Positions 8,116-17,352 of a stretch of DNA of 62,926 nt are shown here, in pieces. The notes under the pieces are model-generated. The model ran no database searches. It saw nothing but the letters and a program-made list of their open reading frames with translations, and was not told the DNA's origin. Origin of the DNA: a bacterium (GTDB lineage Bacteria; Bacillota; Clostridia; Oscillospirales; Ruminococcaceae). Both the position numbers and the translations under genes were made by a program. Positions within the stretch are counted from its first letter, which is position 1; each line of letters begins with the position of its first letter. The stretch lies in contig SFVK01000009.1 in assembly GCA_004561545.1 (NCBI GenBank), positions 1 to 62,926 of the forward strand, written 5' to 3'.

Positions 8116-10187
8116 TGCCGGCACCGGAGATTCTGGCCCCCGCCGGCAATGCCGAGATGCTGCGCGCTGCGGTGTTTGCCGGGGCGGACGCGGTATATCT
8201 GGGGCTGGATGGCTATAACGCCCGGCGCAGCGCCGGAAATTTCACACCGCAGGCCCTGCGGGAGGCGGTGTGCTTTTGTCATGCCCGGGGGGTAGCGGTC
8301 CATGTCACCCTCAACACGCTGGTCTACGGGGACGAGCTGGAGGGGCTGGCCGGCGCGGTGCGGGCCATTGCCGGGGCGGGGGCCGACGCGGTGATTCTGG
8401 ACGACCTGGCCGCCGCCGCGCTGGTGCGGGCCATCGCCCCGGACCTGCGGCTGCACGGCTCCACCCAGATGAGCATCCACACCCCCGAGGGCGCCAAAAT
8501 GCTGGCAAAGCTGGGGTATTCCCGGGCGATTCTGGCCCGGGAGCTGAGCCTTGCCGAAATCCGTGACATTGTGCGCCAGAGCCCCATCGAGTGCGAGGTC
8601 TTTATTCACGGCGCCATGTGTATGTCCATGAGCGGGCAGTGCATGATGAGCGCCTTTCTGGGCGGGCGCAGCGGCAACCGGGGGGACTGCGCAGGACCCT
8701 GCCGCCTGCCCTTTGACGCCGGCGGAAACCTGCGTCCCGGCCAGCCGGGAACCGCCTGTCACCTGAGCCTGAAGGACATGGACCTGATCCCCCACATGGC
8801 AGAATTGCAGGCCGCCGGGGTGGCCAGCGTCAAGATTGAGGGACGGCTGCGCACGCCGGAGTACGCGGCGGCCGCCGTGGCCGCCTGCCGCGCCGCGCGG
8901 GAGGGCCGGCCCTATGACGAGGCGCTGGTGCGGGATATTTTCTCCCGCTCGGGGTTCAGCGACGGTTACCTGACCGGGCGCAGCGGCAAGGCCATGTTCG
9001 GCGTGCGCACCGAGGCGGACGCTGCCGCCACCCGTGCCGCCACGCCCAAAGCCCGGGAGCTGTTCCGCCGGGAGCTGGAACGGGTGCCGGCGGATTTCTC
9101 CGTCCGCTTTGCACCGCAAGGCGTCAGCGTGACAGTCACCGACCCCCAGGGCCGCAACGCCGTTGTTTCCAGCAAAAGTGCGCCCCAGCCCGCACAGAAG
9201 GACCCGCTGCCCGCCATGGAGCGGGCGCTGGCCAAAACCGGCGGCACGCCGTTTTATGCAAACCGCATTCAGGTGCTGCCGGGCGGCGAGCCGGGATTTT
9301 TGCCGGGCAGCGAATGGAACGAGCTGCGCCGCACCGCGCTGCAAGCGCTGCTGCAAAAGCGCAGCGAACCCGCGCCGGTGGCGGTACATCCCTGTTCCCT
9401 GCCCCGGTTCCCCGAACGCCCCGCAGGCGGCGTGCCCGCACTGGCCGCACGGTTTGAGCGTGCGGACCAGCTGCCGGACGCCAGTCTGACGGGGCAGCTC
9501 CGCTGCCTGATTGTGCCCATCCGGGAGGCCGGGGCCATCCCCCCGGAGCTGCGGGGAAAAACCCTGCTGGAACTGCCCCGGGCCAGCTTCGGCGGCCTGG
9601 AAGCGGATACCATCCGCCGCCTGGACGGGCTGAAGGACGCCGGTTTTGCCGGGGCGGTGGCCAACAACCTGGCCCACCTGGGCTACGAAACGGCGCTGCC
9701 CCTGTACGGCGGGCTGGGGTTGAACATCACCAACCCGCTGGCCGCAGCGGAGTACGCCCGGCTGGGGCTGCGGGGGATGCTGCTGCACCCCGAGACGCCG
9801 GTGGCCGCCATGCGGGCGGTGGCGCCGGGGGACCTGCCCACAGCGGCGCTGTGTTACGGGCATCTGCCCCTGATGCTCACCCGCGCCTGCCCGCTGAACA
9901 ACCTGCATGGCTGCGCGGGATGCAGCGGGGCAGGGCGGCTGCGGGACCGCAAGGGCCGGGATTTCCCGGTCCGGTGCAGCGCGCCGGGCTTTGCCGGAAT
10001 GCGCACCATCTACAATCCCGTTCCCCTTTATATGGGCGACCGGCCGGGGGAACTGCCGGTGGATCTGGCCGTGGCGGCCTTCACGCTGGAACCGGCGGAG
10101 CGCGTGGCACAGGTCCTGCATCTGATTTTACAAAAACAACCATTTGACGGCGAGTTTACCCGCGGGTTATCCTATATGAGCCGGTAA
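8115..10187 (+). CDS. Peptidase U32 family protein, RlhA/YdcP-like
   Basis: 690 residues. The N-terminal half carries the U32 signature: LAPAGNAEML, GADAVYLG, then HGAMCMSMSGQCMMS and GDCAGPCR with clustered cysteines. The C-terminal half resembles the extra DUF3656-type region of RlhA. U32 proteins of this group act in prephenate-dependent hydroxylation of RNA bases (23S rRNA C2501 for RlhA, tRNA U34 for TrhP) rather than as classical proteases; transfer of that role here is inference. It is coupled to zapA by a one-base stop/start overlap. Confidence 0.85.
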   Translation: MPAPEILAPAGNAEMLRAAVFAGADAVYLGLDGYNARRSAGNFTPQALREAVCFCHARGVAVHVTLNTLVYGDELEGLAGAVRAIAGAGADAVILDDLAAAALVRAIAPDLRLHGSTQMSIHTPEGAKMLAKLGYSRAILARELSLAEIRDIVRQSPIECEVFIHGAMCMSMSGQCMMSAFLGGRSGNRGDCAGPCRLPFDAGGNLRPGQPGTACHLSLKDMDLIPHMAELQAAGVASVKIEGRLRTPEYAAAAVAACRAAREGRPYDEALVRDIFSRSGFSDGYLTGRSGKAMFGVRTEADAAATRAATPKARELFRRELERVPADFSVRFAPQGVSVTVTDPQGRNAVVSSKSAPQPAQKDPLPAMERALAKTGGTPFYANRIQVLPGGEPGFLPGSEWNELRRTALQALLQKRSEPAPVAVHPCSLPRFPERPAGGVPALAARFERADQLPDASLTGQLRCLIVPIREAGAIPPELRGKTLLELPRASFGGLEADTIRRLDGLKDAGFAGAVANNLAHLGYETALPLYGGLGLNITNPLAAAEYARLGLRGMLLHPETPVAAMRAVAPGDLPTAALCYGHLPLMLTRACPLNNLHGCAGCSGAGRLRDRKGRDFPVRCSAPGFAGMRTIYNPVPLYMGDRPGELPVDLAVAAFTLEPAERVAQVLHLILQKQPFDGEFTRGLSYMSR

Positions 10188-10217
10188 CCTCCGCCGCCCG
10201 GAAAGGTTTGGAACACA

Positions 10218-10667
10218 ATGGAACGAAAAACCGTAAAATACACCCTGCTCTCTCCTCTGGCCCGGGTGCCGGCTTACGCCACGCCGGGCGCGGCGGCGGC
10301 CGACCTGCGGGCCGCGCTGGAACAGCCCATGACGCTGGCGCCCATGGAGCGGGCGCTGGTGCCCACCGGGCTGGCCATTGAGCTGCCGGGGCCGGACTGC
10401 GTGGCGCTGGTGTATGCCCGCAGCGGGCTGGCCATCCGGCAGGGGCTGTGCATGGCCAACGGCGTGGGTGTGATTGACAGCGATTACCGCGGGGAGCTGA
10501 AAATCCCTGTGGTGAATCTGGGAACCGAGCCCTGCACCATCGCCCCCGGCGACCGGGTGGCCCAGCTCTGCATTGCGCCGGTCTGGCAGGCGGCGTTCGC
10601 GCAGGCGGACGCCCTGAGCGAGACCGCGCGCGGCGAGGGCGGCTTTGGCTCCACGGGAAAACAGTAA
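10218..10667 (+). CDS. dut: dUTP diphosphatase
   Basis: 149 residues, trimeric dUTPase length. It hydrolyses dUTP to dUMP and PPi. Motifs in order: AAAADLRA (motif I, usually AAGYDL), ARSGLAIRQG (II), GVIDSDYRGEL (III, with catalytic Asp), DRVAQLCI (IV) and RGEGGFGSTG (V, the C-terminal arm). Motif I departs from the common form, with Ala where Gly-Tyr is usual. It follows the U32 gene by 30 bases and precedes maf, a second nucleotide-sanitation gene. Confidence 0.92.
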   Translation: MERKTVKYTLLSPLARVPAYATPGAAAADLRAALEQPMTLAPMERALVPTGLAIELPGPDCVALVYARSGLAIRQGLCMANGVGVIDSDYRGELKIPVVNLGTEPCTIAPGDRVAQLCIAPVWQAAFAQADALSETARGEGGFGSTGKQ

Positions 10668-10741
10668 AAGCGGGTTGACCGCGCTTTCAACACATTTCGC
10701 CCTTTGCGGGCGGTATAATCAGCAGCGAAAGGAAACCTTCC

Positions 10742-11302
10742 ATGTCTTTGATCCTTGCCTCCGGCAGCCCCCGCCGCCGGGAACTGATGGCGCTGATCAC
10801 CCCCGATTACCGGGTGGTGACCAGTGAGGTAGACGAAAGCAGAATTGCGGCGGACACCCCCGCCCGTCTGGCGCAGGCGCTGGCCGCCGCCAAGGCGCGG
10901 GCCGTGGCCGCCCAGTACCCCGGCGACGTGGTGGTGGGCTGCGACACGGTGGTGGACTGCGGCGGCGTTGTGTTCGGCAAGCCCCGGGACGAGGCGGACG
11001 CCGTGGCAATGCTGCGGGCACTTTCCGGCCGGGCGCACCGGGTACACACCGGCGTCTGCGTCTGCCGGGACGGGCAGGCGGCGGCCACCGTGGAGACAAC
11101 AACCGTCCACTTTGCCCCCATCCCCGAGGAGGAGCTGCTCGCCTATGTGCGCACGCCGGAGCCTTACGACAAGGCGGGCGCCTACGCCATTCAGGGCCGG
11201 GCAGCCGTCTGGTGCAGCGGCATAGAAGGGTGTTATTACAATATTATGGGCCTGCCCGTTCACCGCACCGCCCAGCTGCTGCGGCAGTTTGGCGCGCTGT
11301 GA
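10742..11302 (+). CDS. maf: Maf-family nucleoside triphosphate pyrophosphatase
   Basis: 186 residues. It begins with LILASGSPRRRELM, the Maf signature, followed by SEVDES, VVVGCDTVV and KAGAYAIQGRAA. Maf proteins hydrolyse dTTP/UTP or modified nucleotides and slow septation when overproduced. A TATAAT box (10711-10716) lies in the 74-base gap after dut, so the gene may have its own start in addition to read-through. The mreB-like gene follows after 42 bases. Confidence 0.92.
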   Translation: MSLILASGSPRRRELMALITPDYRVVTSEVDESRIAADTPARLAQALAAAKARAVAAQYPGDVVVGCDTVVDCGGVVFGKPRDEADAVAMLRALSGRAHRVHTGVCVCRDGQAAATVETTTVHFAPIPEEELLAYVRTPEPYDKAGAYAIQGRAAVWCSGIEGCYYNIMGLPVHRTAQLLRQFGAL

Positions 11303-11344
11303 CGGTGCGCGGGCGCGCCCGCGCAAAAAGGAGAAGCGACCGCC

Positions 11345-12436
11345 ATGGCAAACCGACCGCAAAACTTTTTTCAGCACATCATTGAGGTACTGCGCAATAT
11401 GTTCACAAAAGATATCGGCATTGATCTGGGCACCGCCAACACTCTGGTCTACATGAAGGGCCGCGGCATCATCATCCGGGAACCCAGCGTGGTGGCCGTG
11501 GACGCCCGCAGCGACGAACTGCGGGTGCGCTGCGTGGGACATGAGGCAAAAGCCATCATCGGCGCGGCGCCCAACTCCATTCTGGCGGTGCGGCCCCTCA
11601 AGGACGGCGTGATTGCCGACTTTGACATCACCGCCGCCATGTTGCAGAGCTTTATCCGGCAGGCCTGCGGCAACCATTTTCTGGTGCGGCCCCGGGTGGT
11701 CATCTGTGTGCCCTCCGGCGTGACCGAGGTGGAGCGCCGGGCGGTGCGTCAGGCGGCGGCCCGGGCGGGCGCGCGGCAGGTCACCGTTATTGAGGAGCCC
11801 ATGGCCGCCGCCATCGGCGCGGGCCTGCCCACGGCGGAACCGGTGGGCAGCATGATTGTGGACATCGGCGGCGGCACGGCGGAGGTCGCGGTGATTTCGC
11901 TGTCCGGCATTGTGGCGTCCCGCAGCGTGCGCTGCGCGGGCGACGCGCTGGACGCCAGCATCATCAGCTTTATCAAGCGCAAATACAACCTGCTGGTGGG
12001 TGAGCGCACCGCCGAGCAGATCAAGCTGGAAATCGGCTCCGCCTGCCCGCCCGATCCCAGCGACCCCGAGCAGGGCGAGACCACCATGGAAATCAAGGGC
12101 CGCAACCTGGTGGACGGCCTGCCCAAGGACATCCTGATCCGGTCGGAGGAAGTGCGGGAGGCCATGAGCGAAAGCCTGCTGCGCATTGTGGAGGCCATCA
12201 AGGACACCCTGGAATGCACCCCGCCGGAGCTTTCCAGCGACATCATTGACCGGGGCATCACACTCTCGGGCGGCGGCGCGCTGCTGCGCGGGCTGGACCG
12301 GCTGATTCAGGGCGAGACCGGCATCGAGGTCCACATTGCCGAGGCCCCGCTGGACTGCGTGGCCCTGGGCGCCGGCGCCGTGCTGGACCACCCCGAGCTG
12401 GCAGGCGCACGGCGGGAGGAACCGAGCTACTTATAA
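11345..12436 (+). CDS. mreB: Rod-shape protein MreB/Mbl
   Basis: 363 residues. An actin-like ATPase that guides lateral wall synthesis. IGIDLGTANTLVY is phosphate loop 1, VDIGGGTAEVAVIS phosphate loop 2, and GITLSGGGALLRGLD the adenosine motif. The annotated start gives an 18-residue extension (FFQHIIEVLRN) that could be an amphipathic membrane-binding helix; an alternative ATG at 11399 would give a protein starting MFTKDIGIDLG. AAGGAGA lies eleven bases before the chosen start. mreC and mreD are not adjacent; the upstream neighbour is maf, as in many Firmicutes. Confidence 0.92.
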   Translation: MANRPQNFFQHIIEVLRNMFTKDIGIDLGTANTLVYMKGRGIIIREPSVVAVDARSDELRVRCVGHEAKAIIGAAPNSILAVRPLKDGVIADFDITAAMLQSFIRQACGNHFLVRPRVVICVPSGVTEVERRAVRQAAARAGARQVTVIEEPMAAAIGAGLPTAEPVGSMIVDIGGGTAEVAVISLSGIVASRSVRCAGDALDASIISFIKRKYNLLVGERTAEQIKLEIGSACPPDPSDPEQGETTMEIKGRNLVDGLPKDILIRSEEVREAMSESLLRIVEAIKDTLECTPPELSSDIIDRGITLSGGGALLRGLDRLIQGETGIEVHIAEAPLDCVALGAGAVLDHPELAGARREEPSYL

Positions 12437-12479
12437 CATCCGCCCCGGCGCGGTCCACGCCTTACCGGAGTAGACAAAA

Positions 12480-12523
12480 ACAACCGTTCAGCGTGCGAAA
12501 ATCGCAACACGCTGAACGGTTGT
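12480..12523. terminator. Bidirectional terminator between mreB and dnaK
   Basis: A perfect 16-bp stem (12480-12495 with 12508-12523). T-rich tails are present on both sides (CTTTTGTG on plus; TTTTTGTC on minus), ending the two convergent genes. Confidence 0.88.
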
Positions 12524-12532
12524 CTTTTGTGT

Positions 12533-14329
12533 TCACTTTCTGTCCGGGCGGGCGGACTCCTCGGCTTCCCACTGGGCGACCACGGCGGCGTCCAGGCGTT
12601 CCAGCTCCTCCCGGGCAGCCGTGATGGCCTGCACCTCGGCGGGGGTGAGCTTTTCGGGCTTCTTGTGGCGGGTCAGGCGCTCCAGGTTTTTGCTGGCGTC
12701 CCTGATGCGGCTGCGGGTTTCCTTGTCCAGCGCCTTGCCGGCCTTGCTGCCCAGGGCGGAGTTGGCACGGTAGACGGCGGCCTCCCCGGCGTTGAGGGCC
12801 TCCATGGCGGCACGGCGCTCCTTGTCCTGCCCGGCGTACATGGCGGCGTCATCCATGGCGCGGCGGATCTCCTCCTCGCTGAGGTTGGAGGAACCGGAGA
12901 TGGTGATGCTCTGCTCCTTGCCGGTCCCCATATCCCGGGCACTGACCGTCACAATGCCGTTGGCGTCAATATCAAAGGTGACCTCAATCTGGGGCACACC
13001 CGCCCAGGCGCGCTTGATGCCCTTGAGGGTGAAGGTGCCCAGCAGCTTGTTGTCCCGGGCAAACTCGCGCTCGCCCTGAAGGACCTTGATTTCCACCGTG
13101 GTCTGGAAGGGTGCTGCGGTGGTAAAAATCTTGGAATATCGCGTGGGGATCGTGGAGTTGCGCTCAATCAGGTGGGTGGCCACACCGCCTACCGTCTCGA
13201 TGGACAGCGTCAGCGGGGTGACGTCCATCAGCAGCAGATCCTGACCGCCTGCTGCCAGGCTCTCGCCGCCCAGACGGCCGCCCTGCACGGCGGCACCCAG
13301 CGCCACACACTCGTCGGGGTTGAGGCTCTTGGAGGGTTCCAGGTCAATCATCCGCATGACCTTGGCCTGCACGGCGGGAATGCGGGTGGAACCGCCCACC
13401 AGCAGCACCTGATCCAGGTCGTTGGCGGCAAGGCCGGCGTCCCGCAGGGCATTGCGCACCGGCAGCGCGGTGCGCTCCACCAGATCGGCGGTCAATTCAT
13501 CAAATTTGGCGCGGGTCAGCGTCATTTCCAGATGCACCGGGCCCTGGGGGCCGGTGGTGATGAAGGGCAGGTTGATCTCGGTCCGGGTGGCGGCGGAAAG
13601 CTCCTTCTTGGCCTTCTCCGCCTCCTCCCGCACACGCTGCATGGCGATGGCGTCCCGGCGCAGGTCCACATGGTACTGGGCGGCAAAATTGTCCACCATC
13701 CAGTCCGCCACGCGGGCGTCAAAGTCGTCGCCGCCCAGATGATTGTCGCCGCAGGTGGCCAGCACCTGAACAATGCCGTCCCCGATCTGGATGAGCGAGA
13801 CATCAAAGGTACCGCCGCCCAGGTCATAGACCATGACCTTTTGGGTTTTGCCGTTGTCCAGGCCGTAGGCCAGCGCGGCGGCGGTGGGCTCGTTGATGAT
13901 GCGGCGGACCTCCAGCCCGGCGATGCGCCCGGCATCCTTGGTGGCCTGGCGCTGGGCATCATTGAAGTAGGCAGGCACCGTGATGACCGCCTGGGTGACC
14001 GGCTCCCCCAGATAGGCTTCGGCGTCCGCCTTGAGCTTTTGCAGGATCATGGCGCTGATTTCCTGGGGGGAAAAGCTCTTGCCATCGATGGGAATCCGCT
14101 CATCACTGCCCATTTTGCGCTTGATGCTGGAGATGGTGCGGGGCGCATTGGTCACGGCCTGGCGCTTGGCCGGGTCGCCCACCAGACGTTCGCCGCTTTT
14201 GGTAAAGGCCACCACCGAGGGGGTGGTGCGCTGGCCTTCGGCGTTGGGGATGACAACGGGACGTCCGCCTTCCAGCACAGCCACACAGCTATTGGTGGTG
14301 CCCAGGTCAATTCCGATGATTTTGCTCAT
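12533..14329 (-). CDS. dnaK: Hsp70 chaperone DnaK
   Basis: 598 residues. The nucleotide-binding domain has IGIDLGTTNSCVAV, YDLGGGTFDVS and VLLVGGSTRIPAV. The substrate domain follows from LLLMDVTPLTLSIET to the helical lid. It lacks the acidic Gly-rich tail of many DnaK proteins and ends in SARPDRK. No grpE, dnaJ or hrcA is adjacent, so this may be the sole relocated copy or a second DnaK; the window cannot decide. The start is ATG at 14329, after AAAGGA. The stop lies nine bases from the shared terminator. Confidence 0.92.
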   Translation of the reverse strand: MSKIIGIDLGTTNSCVAVLEGGRPVVIPNAEGQRTTPSVVAFTKSGERLVGDPAKRQAVTNAPRTISSIKRKMGSDERIPIDGKSFSPQEISAMILQKLKADAEAYLGEPVTQAVITVPAYFNDAQRQATKDAGRIAGLEVRRIINEPTAAALAYGLDNGKTQKVMVYDLGGGTFDVSLIQIGDGIVQVLATCGDNHLGGDDFDARVADWMVDNFAAQYHVDLRRDAIAMQRVREEAEKAKKELSAATRTEINLPFITTGPQGPVHLEMTLTRAKFDELTADLVERTALPVRNALRDAGLAANDLDQVLLVGGSTRIPAVQAKVMRMIDLEPSKSLNPDECVALGAAVQGGRLGGESLAAGGQDLLLMDVTPLTLSIETVGGVATHLIERNSTIPTRYSKIFTTAAPFQTTVEIKVLQGEREFARDNKLLGTFTLKGIKRAWAGVPQIEVTFDIDANGIVTVSARDMGTGKEQSITISGSSNLSEEEIRRAMDDAAMYAGQDKERRAAMEALNAGEAAVYRANSALGSKAGKALDKETRSRIRDASKNLERLTRHKKPEKLTPAEVQAITAAREELERLDAAVVAQWEAEESARPDRK

Positions 14330-14458
14330 GTTTGTCTGGTCCTTTCGCTGTACACTGAGCAGTCTGTTTACATTTATTTTAGCGCGGCGGGTCCGATAAT
14401 GTGTTGCAAATTCGTAAACTCTTTGACAAGAAAAATCAGCAAAAATTTGCCCGGTCCG

Positions 14459-14503
14459 TTGACGCGGGGGTCCCGGGGTGGTATATTCTTTAGTATACTA
14501 AAG
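14459..14503 (+). promoter_or_regulatory. Promoter and 16-bp operator palindrome of the GntR-hisB unit
   Basis: -35 TTGACG (14459-14464), 17-bp spacer, -10 TATATT (14482-14487), immediately followed by the perfect palindrome CTTTAGTATACTAAAG (14488-14503), which would cover the transcription start. Autoregulation by the GntR protein is inferred from position. Confidence 0.78.
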
Positions 14504-14521
14504 AGAGGAGATTTCCCGCCC

Positions 14522-15241
14522 ATGCAGGCCTGGTCAAGCCACGATATCTATGAGGCGCTCTACCGCCAGATCATGTCGCTGGAGTTAAAGCCCGGCGCCA
14601 CCCTGCGGGAGAATTCGCTGTGCGAGCGGTTCGGGGTTTCCCGCACGCCCATCCGCAGCGTTTTGCAGGAGCTGCGCATCGCGGGGCTCATTGAGGTCAC
14701 GCCCTACAAGTCCACCCGGGTCACCCGGCTGGACTTTGACACCATCAGCCAGCAGATTTATCTGCGCAACGCGGTGGAATGCGCCGTGATGCAGGACTAC
14801 TCCATGATCTGCAACGGGGAAAAGCTGGCCCAGCTCCGCGCCCGCAACGAGTCACTGCGGCGTCTGGCGTGTCAGGACGCCCCGGACCCCTGCGCTTTCT
14901 ATGAGCTGGACAGCCGCCTGCACGAATGCTGGTTTCTGGCCACCGGCAAGGACCAGCTCTGGCAGCTGATCCAGACCGCCCAGAACAGCTATTCCCGGTT
15001 CCGCATGCTGGATCTTGTGGAGGCGGGAAACTTTGCCGAGATTGTGGCCGAACACGACCTGCTGCTGGACGCCATTGCCCGGCGGGATGCCGGGGCCATC
15101 CGGGCGGAATGCGCCCGCCATCTTTACGGCGGCGTGACCCGTCTGGGGGAGGAACTTTCCACCAAATTTGCCGATTATTTTGTGCCCGGCAGCCACTGGC
15201 CGGCGCCCGTCACCCCGGAACAGGAGGAGACCGCACCATGA
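14522..15241 (+). CDS. GntR/FadR-family transcriptional regulator
   Basis: 239 residues. The N-terminal winged helix-turn-helix (about 5-70) contains LRENSLCERFGVSRTPIRSVLQEL, a typical GntR recognition segment (written here only to identify it). The C-terminal half is an all-helical FadR/FCD effector domain with the metal-ligand-like pattern around DSRLHECWF and EHDLLLDAI. The start at 14522 follows GAGGAG; the same frame stays open far upstream, antisense to dnaK, and is not coding. Its TGA overlaps the ATG of hisB (ATGA). The likely operator is the palindrome at 14488-14503. Effector unknown. Confidence 0.86.
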   Translation: MQAWSSHDIYEALYRQIMSLELKPGATLRENSLCERFGVSRTPIRSVLQELRIAGLIEVTPYKSTRVTRLDFDTISQQIYLRNAVECAVMQDYSMICNGEKLAQLRARNESLRRLACQDAPDPCAFYELDSRLHECWFLATGKDQLWQLIQTAQNSYSRFRMLDLVEAGNFAEIVAEHDLLLDAIARRDAGAIRAECARHLYGGVTRLGEELSTKFADYFVPGSHWPAPVTPEQEETAP

Positions 15242-15825
15242 ACCGCACCGCCACCGTGACCCGCAAAACGCGGGAAACCCGCATTACCGCCACACTCAGC
15301 CTGGACGGCACCGGCAAGGCTGAGCTTGCGACGGGGATCGGATTTTTTGACCATATGCTGGACGGCTTTGCCCGCCACGGCCTGTTTGACCTGACCTTAC
15401 GCTGCGAGGGCGACCTGAACGTGGACTGCCACCACACCATCGAGGACTGCGGTATTGTGCTGGGCACCGCCATCCGGCAGGCCCTGGGAGACAAGGCGGG
15501 TCTGGTGCGCTATGGCAGCTGCCTGCTGCCCATGGACGAGACGCTGGCCCTGTGCGCCGTGGACCTGGGCGGACGGCCCTATCTGGTGTATGACGCGGCC
15601 TTTGCCGGGCAGAGCTGCGGCGGCATGGACGTAGAGATGGCGCGGGAGTTCTTTTATGCCGTCTCTTACAGCGCCATGATGAACCTGCACCTGAAGGTGC
15701 TATACGGTGAAAACGATCACCACAAGCTGGAGGCCATGTTCAAGGCCTTTGCCAAGGCGCTGGACGCCGCCACCCGGCAGGACCCCCGGATCAGCGGGGT
15801 GCTTTCCACCAAGGGAAGCCTGTAA
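15238..15825 (+). CDS. hisB: Imidazoleglycerol-phosphate dehydratase
   Basis: 195 residues, the monofunctional enzyme length. It converts imidazole glycerol phosphate to imidazole acetol phosphate in histidine synthesis. Family motifs are intact: GIGFFDHMLDGFARHG, DCHHTIEDCGI with the metal-binding His residues, and a second ENDHHKLEAMFKA segment. No other his gene is nearby. It is translationally coupled to the GntR gene by an ATGA overlap, an unusual partner for hisB. Confidence 0.93.
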   Translation: MNRTATVTRKTRETRITATLSLDGTGKAELATGIGFFDHMLDGFARHGLFDLTLRCEGDLNVDCHHTIEDCGIVLGTAIRQALGDKAGLVRYGSCLLPMDETLALCAVDLGGRPYLVYDAAFAGQSCGGMDVEMAREFFYAVSYSAMMNLHLKVLYGENDHHKLEAMFKAFAKALDAATRQDPRISGVLSTKGSL

Positions 15826-15891
15826 TTCTGTTTTCCCGGGACTGTGGTCCCGTGTGGAATAAAGGTTATGATTTCAGAGAGGAGCAAAAGT

Positions 15892-17148
15892 ATGTATAAG
15901 GACATGATGGACACCATCGGCTGCGTGGCAGCCCAGGACCCCGAACTTGGCGCGGCGATGAACCGCGAGCTGCAGCGCCAGCGCGCCAACATTGAGCTGA
16001 TTGCCAGCGAGAACATCGTTTCCCCCGCCGTGATGGCCGCCATGGGCAGCGTGCTCACCAACAAGTATGCCGAAGGGTACCCCGGGCACCGCTACTATGG
16101 CGGCTGCCAGTTTGTGGACGAGGTGGAGCAGCTGGCCATTGACCGCGCCTGCGCGCTGTTTGGCGCCAAATACGCCAACGTGCAGCCCCATTCCGGCGCA
16201 CAGGCCAACCTGGCCGTCTATTTTGCGCTGCTCAATGTGGGCGACACCGTGATGGGCATGGATCTTTCCCAGGGCGGCCATCTGACCCACGGCTCCCCCG
16301 CCAACATGAGCGGCAAGAACTACAACTTTGTCTCCTACGGCGTTTCCGCCGAGGACGGCCGCATCGACTACGACGCGCTGGCCAAGCAGGTGGCCAAGGT
16401 CCGGCCCAAGCTGTTGGTTGCGGGCGCTTCGGCGTATCCCCGCGCCATCGACTTTGAGAAGCTGGCCGAGATCGCCCACGGCTACGGCGCCATGCTGATG
16501 GTGGATATGGCCCACATTGCCGGCCTGGTGGCGGGCGGCGTTCACCAGAACCCCGTGCCCTACGCCGATGTGGTGACCACCACCACCCACAAGACGCTGC
16601 GCGGACCCCGCGGCGGCCTGATCCTGACCAACAACGCCTACCTCATCAAGCGGATCAACTCCGCCATCTTCCCCGGCACCCAGGGCGGACCGCTGGAGCA
16701 CGTCATTGCCGGCAAGGCGGTCTGCTTTGGCGAGGCCCTCAAGCCGGAGTTCAAGGAATACGCCCGCAACATCGTGGCCAACGCCGCCGCCATGGCCGAT
16801 GCGCTGACCGCCCGCGGCGTCAAGCTGGTTTCCGGCGGCACCGACAACCACCTGTTGCTGGTGGACCTGACCGATGAGAACATCACCGGCAAGGAGCTGG
16901 AGCACAATCTGGACGAGGTCCACATCACCGCCAACAAGAACACCGTTCCCGGGGAGAAGCGCAGCCCCTTTGTGACCAGCGGCGTGCGTCTGGGCACCCC
17001 CGCCGTGACCACCCGCGGCATGGGCGTGAAGGAGATGAAGATCATCGCCGACTGCATCGCCGACTGCATCTTTGACTTTGAGGGCAAGAAAGAGCAGGTG
17101 GCCGCCACGGTGGCCGATCTGACCGCCCGGTTCCCGCTGTACGAGTAA
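15892..17148 (+). CDS. glyA: Serine hydroxymethyltransferase
   Basis: 418 residues. It interconverts serine and glycine with tetrahydrofolate as one-carbon carrier. Recognisable segments: ELIASENIVSPAVM, NKYAEGYPGHRYYGG, HSGAQAN, DMAHIAGLVA and the PLP-lysine motif TTTTHKTLRGPRGG. The start at 15892 has GAGAGGAG nine bases upstream; an open extension to 15844 has no ribosome site. It follows hisB by 66 bases, with a small hairpin (15837-15852) between, and ends at a strong terminator. Confidence 0.95.
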   Translation: MYKDMMDTIGCVAAQDPELGAAMNRELQRQRANIELIASENIVSPAVMAAMGSVLTNKYAEGYPGHRYYGGCQFVDEVEQLAIDRACALFGAKYANVQPHSGAQANLAVYFALLNVGDTVMGMDLSQGGHLTHGSPANMSGKNYNFVSYGVSAEDGRIDYDALAKQVAKVRPKLLVAGASAYPRAIDFEKLAEIAHGYGAMLMVDMAHIAGLVAGGVHQNPVPYADVVTTTTHKTLRGPRGGLILTNNAYLIKRINSAIFPGTQGGPLEHVIAGKAVCFGEALKPEFKEYARNIVANAAAMADALTARGVKLVSGGTDNHLLLVDLTDENITGKELEHNLDEVHITANKNTVPGEKRSPFVTSGVRLGTPAVTTRGMGVKEMKIIADCIADCIFDFEGKKEQVAATVADLTARFPLYE

Positions 17149-17168
17149 TTTTCGCTTCCATTTTATGG

Positions 17169-17214
17169 CCCCGCCCCGGCGGCTGACAAAGCTCAGCCGC
17201 CGGGGCGGGGTTTT
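17169..17214 (+). terminator. Terminator of glyA
   Basis: A perfect 18-bp GC-rich stem (17169-17186 with 17193-17210) followed by TTTTG. Confidence 0.9.
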
Positions 17215-17283
17215 GAATGCCGGGGCAGTGCCCCGCACTGCACGGCCAACGCCGTACCGGCACAGGGAATTGTGCGGTGCTGC

Positions 17284-17333
17284 CCTGAAAAAAACCGGCT
17301 CCTTCCGCCGCTGTGCGGGAGGGAGCCGGTTTT
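17284..17333 (-). terminator. Terminator of the TrpXYZ-type ABC operon
   Basis: An inverted repeat (about 17291-17307 with 17316-17333) followed on the minus strand by seven T residues. Confidence 0.85.
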
Positions 17334-17352
17334 CTGTTTGGGCAGGCCTGCC

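Noticed and set aside
12527..14521. Upstream extension of the GntR gene to 904 codons
   Set aside because: The extension is antisense to dnaK and crosses the GntR promoter. The real start at 14522 has a ribosome site and begins the winged helix.
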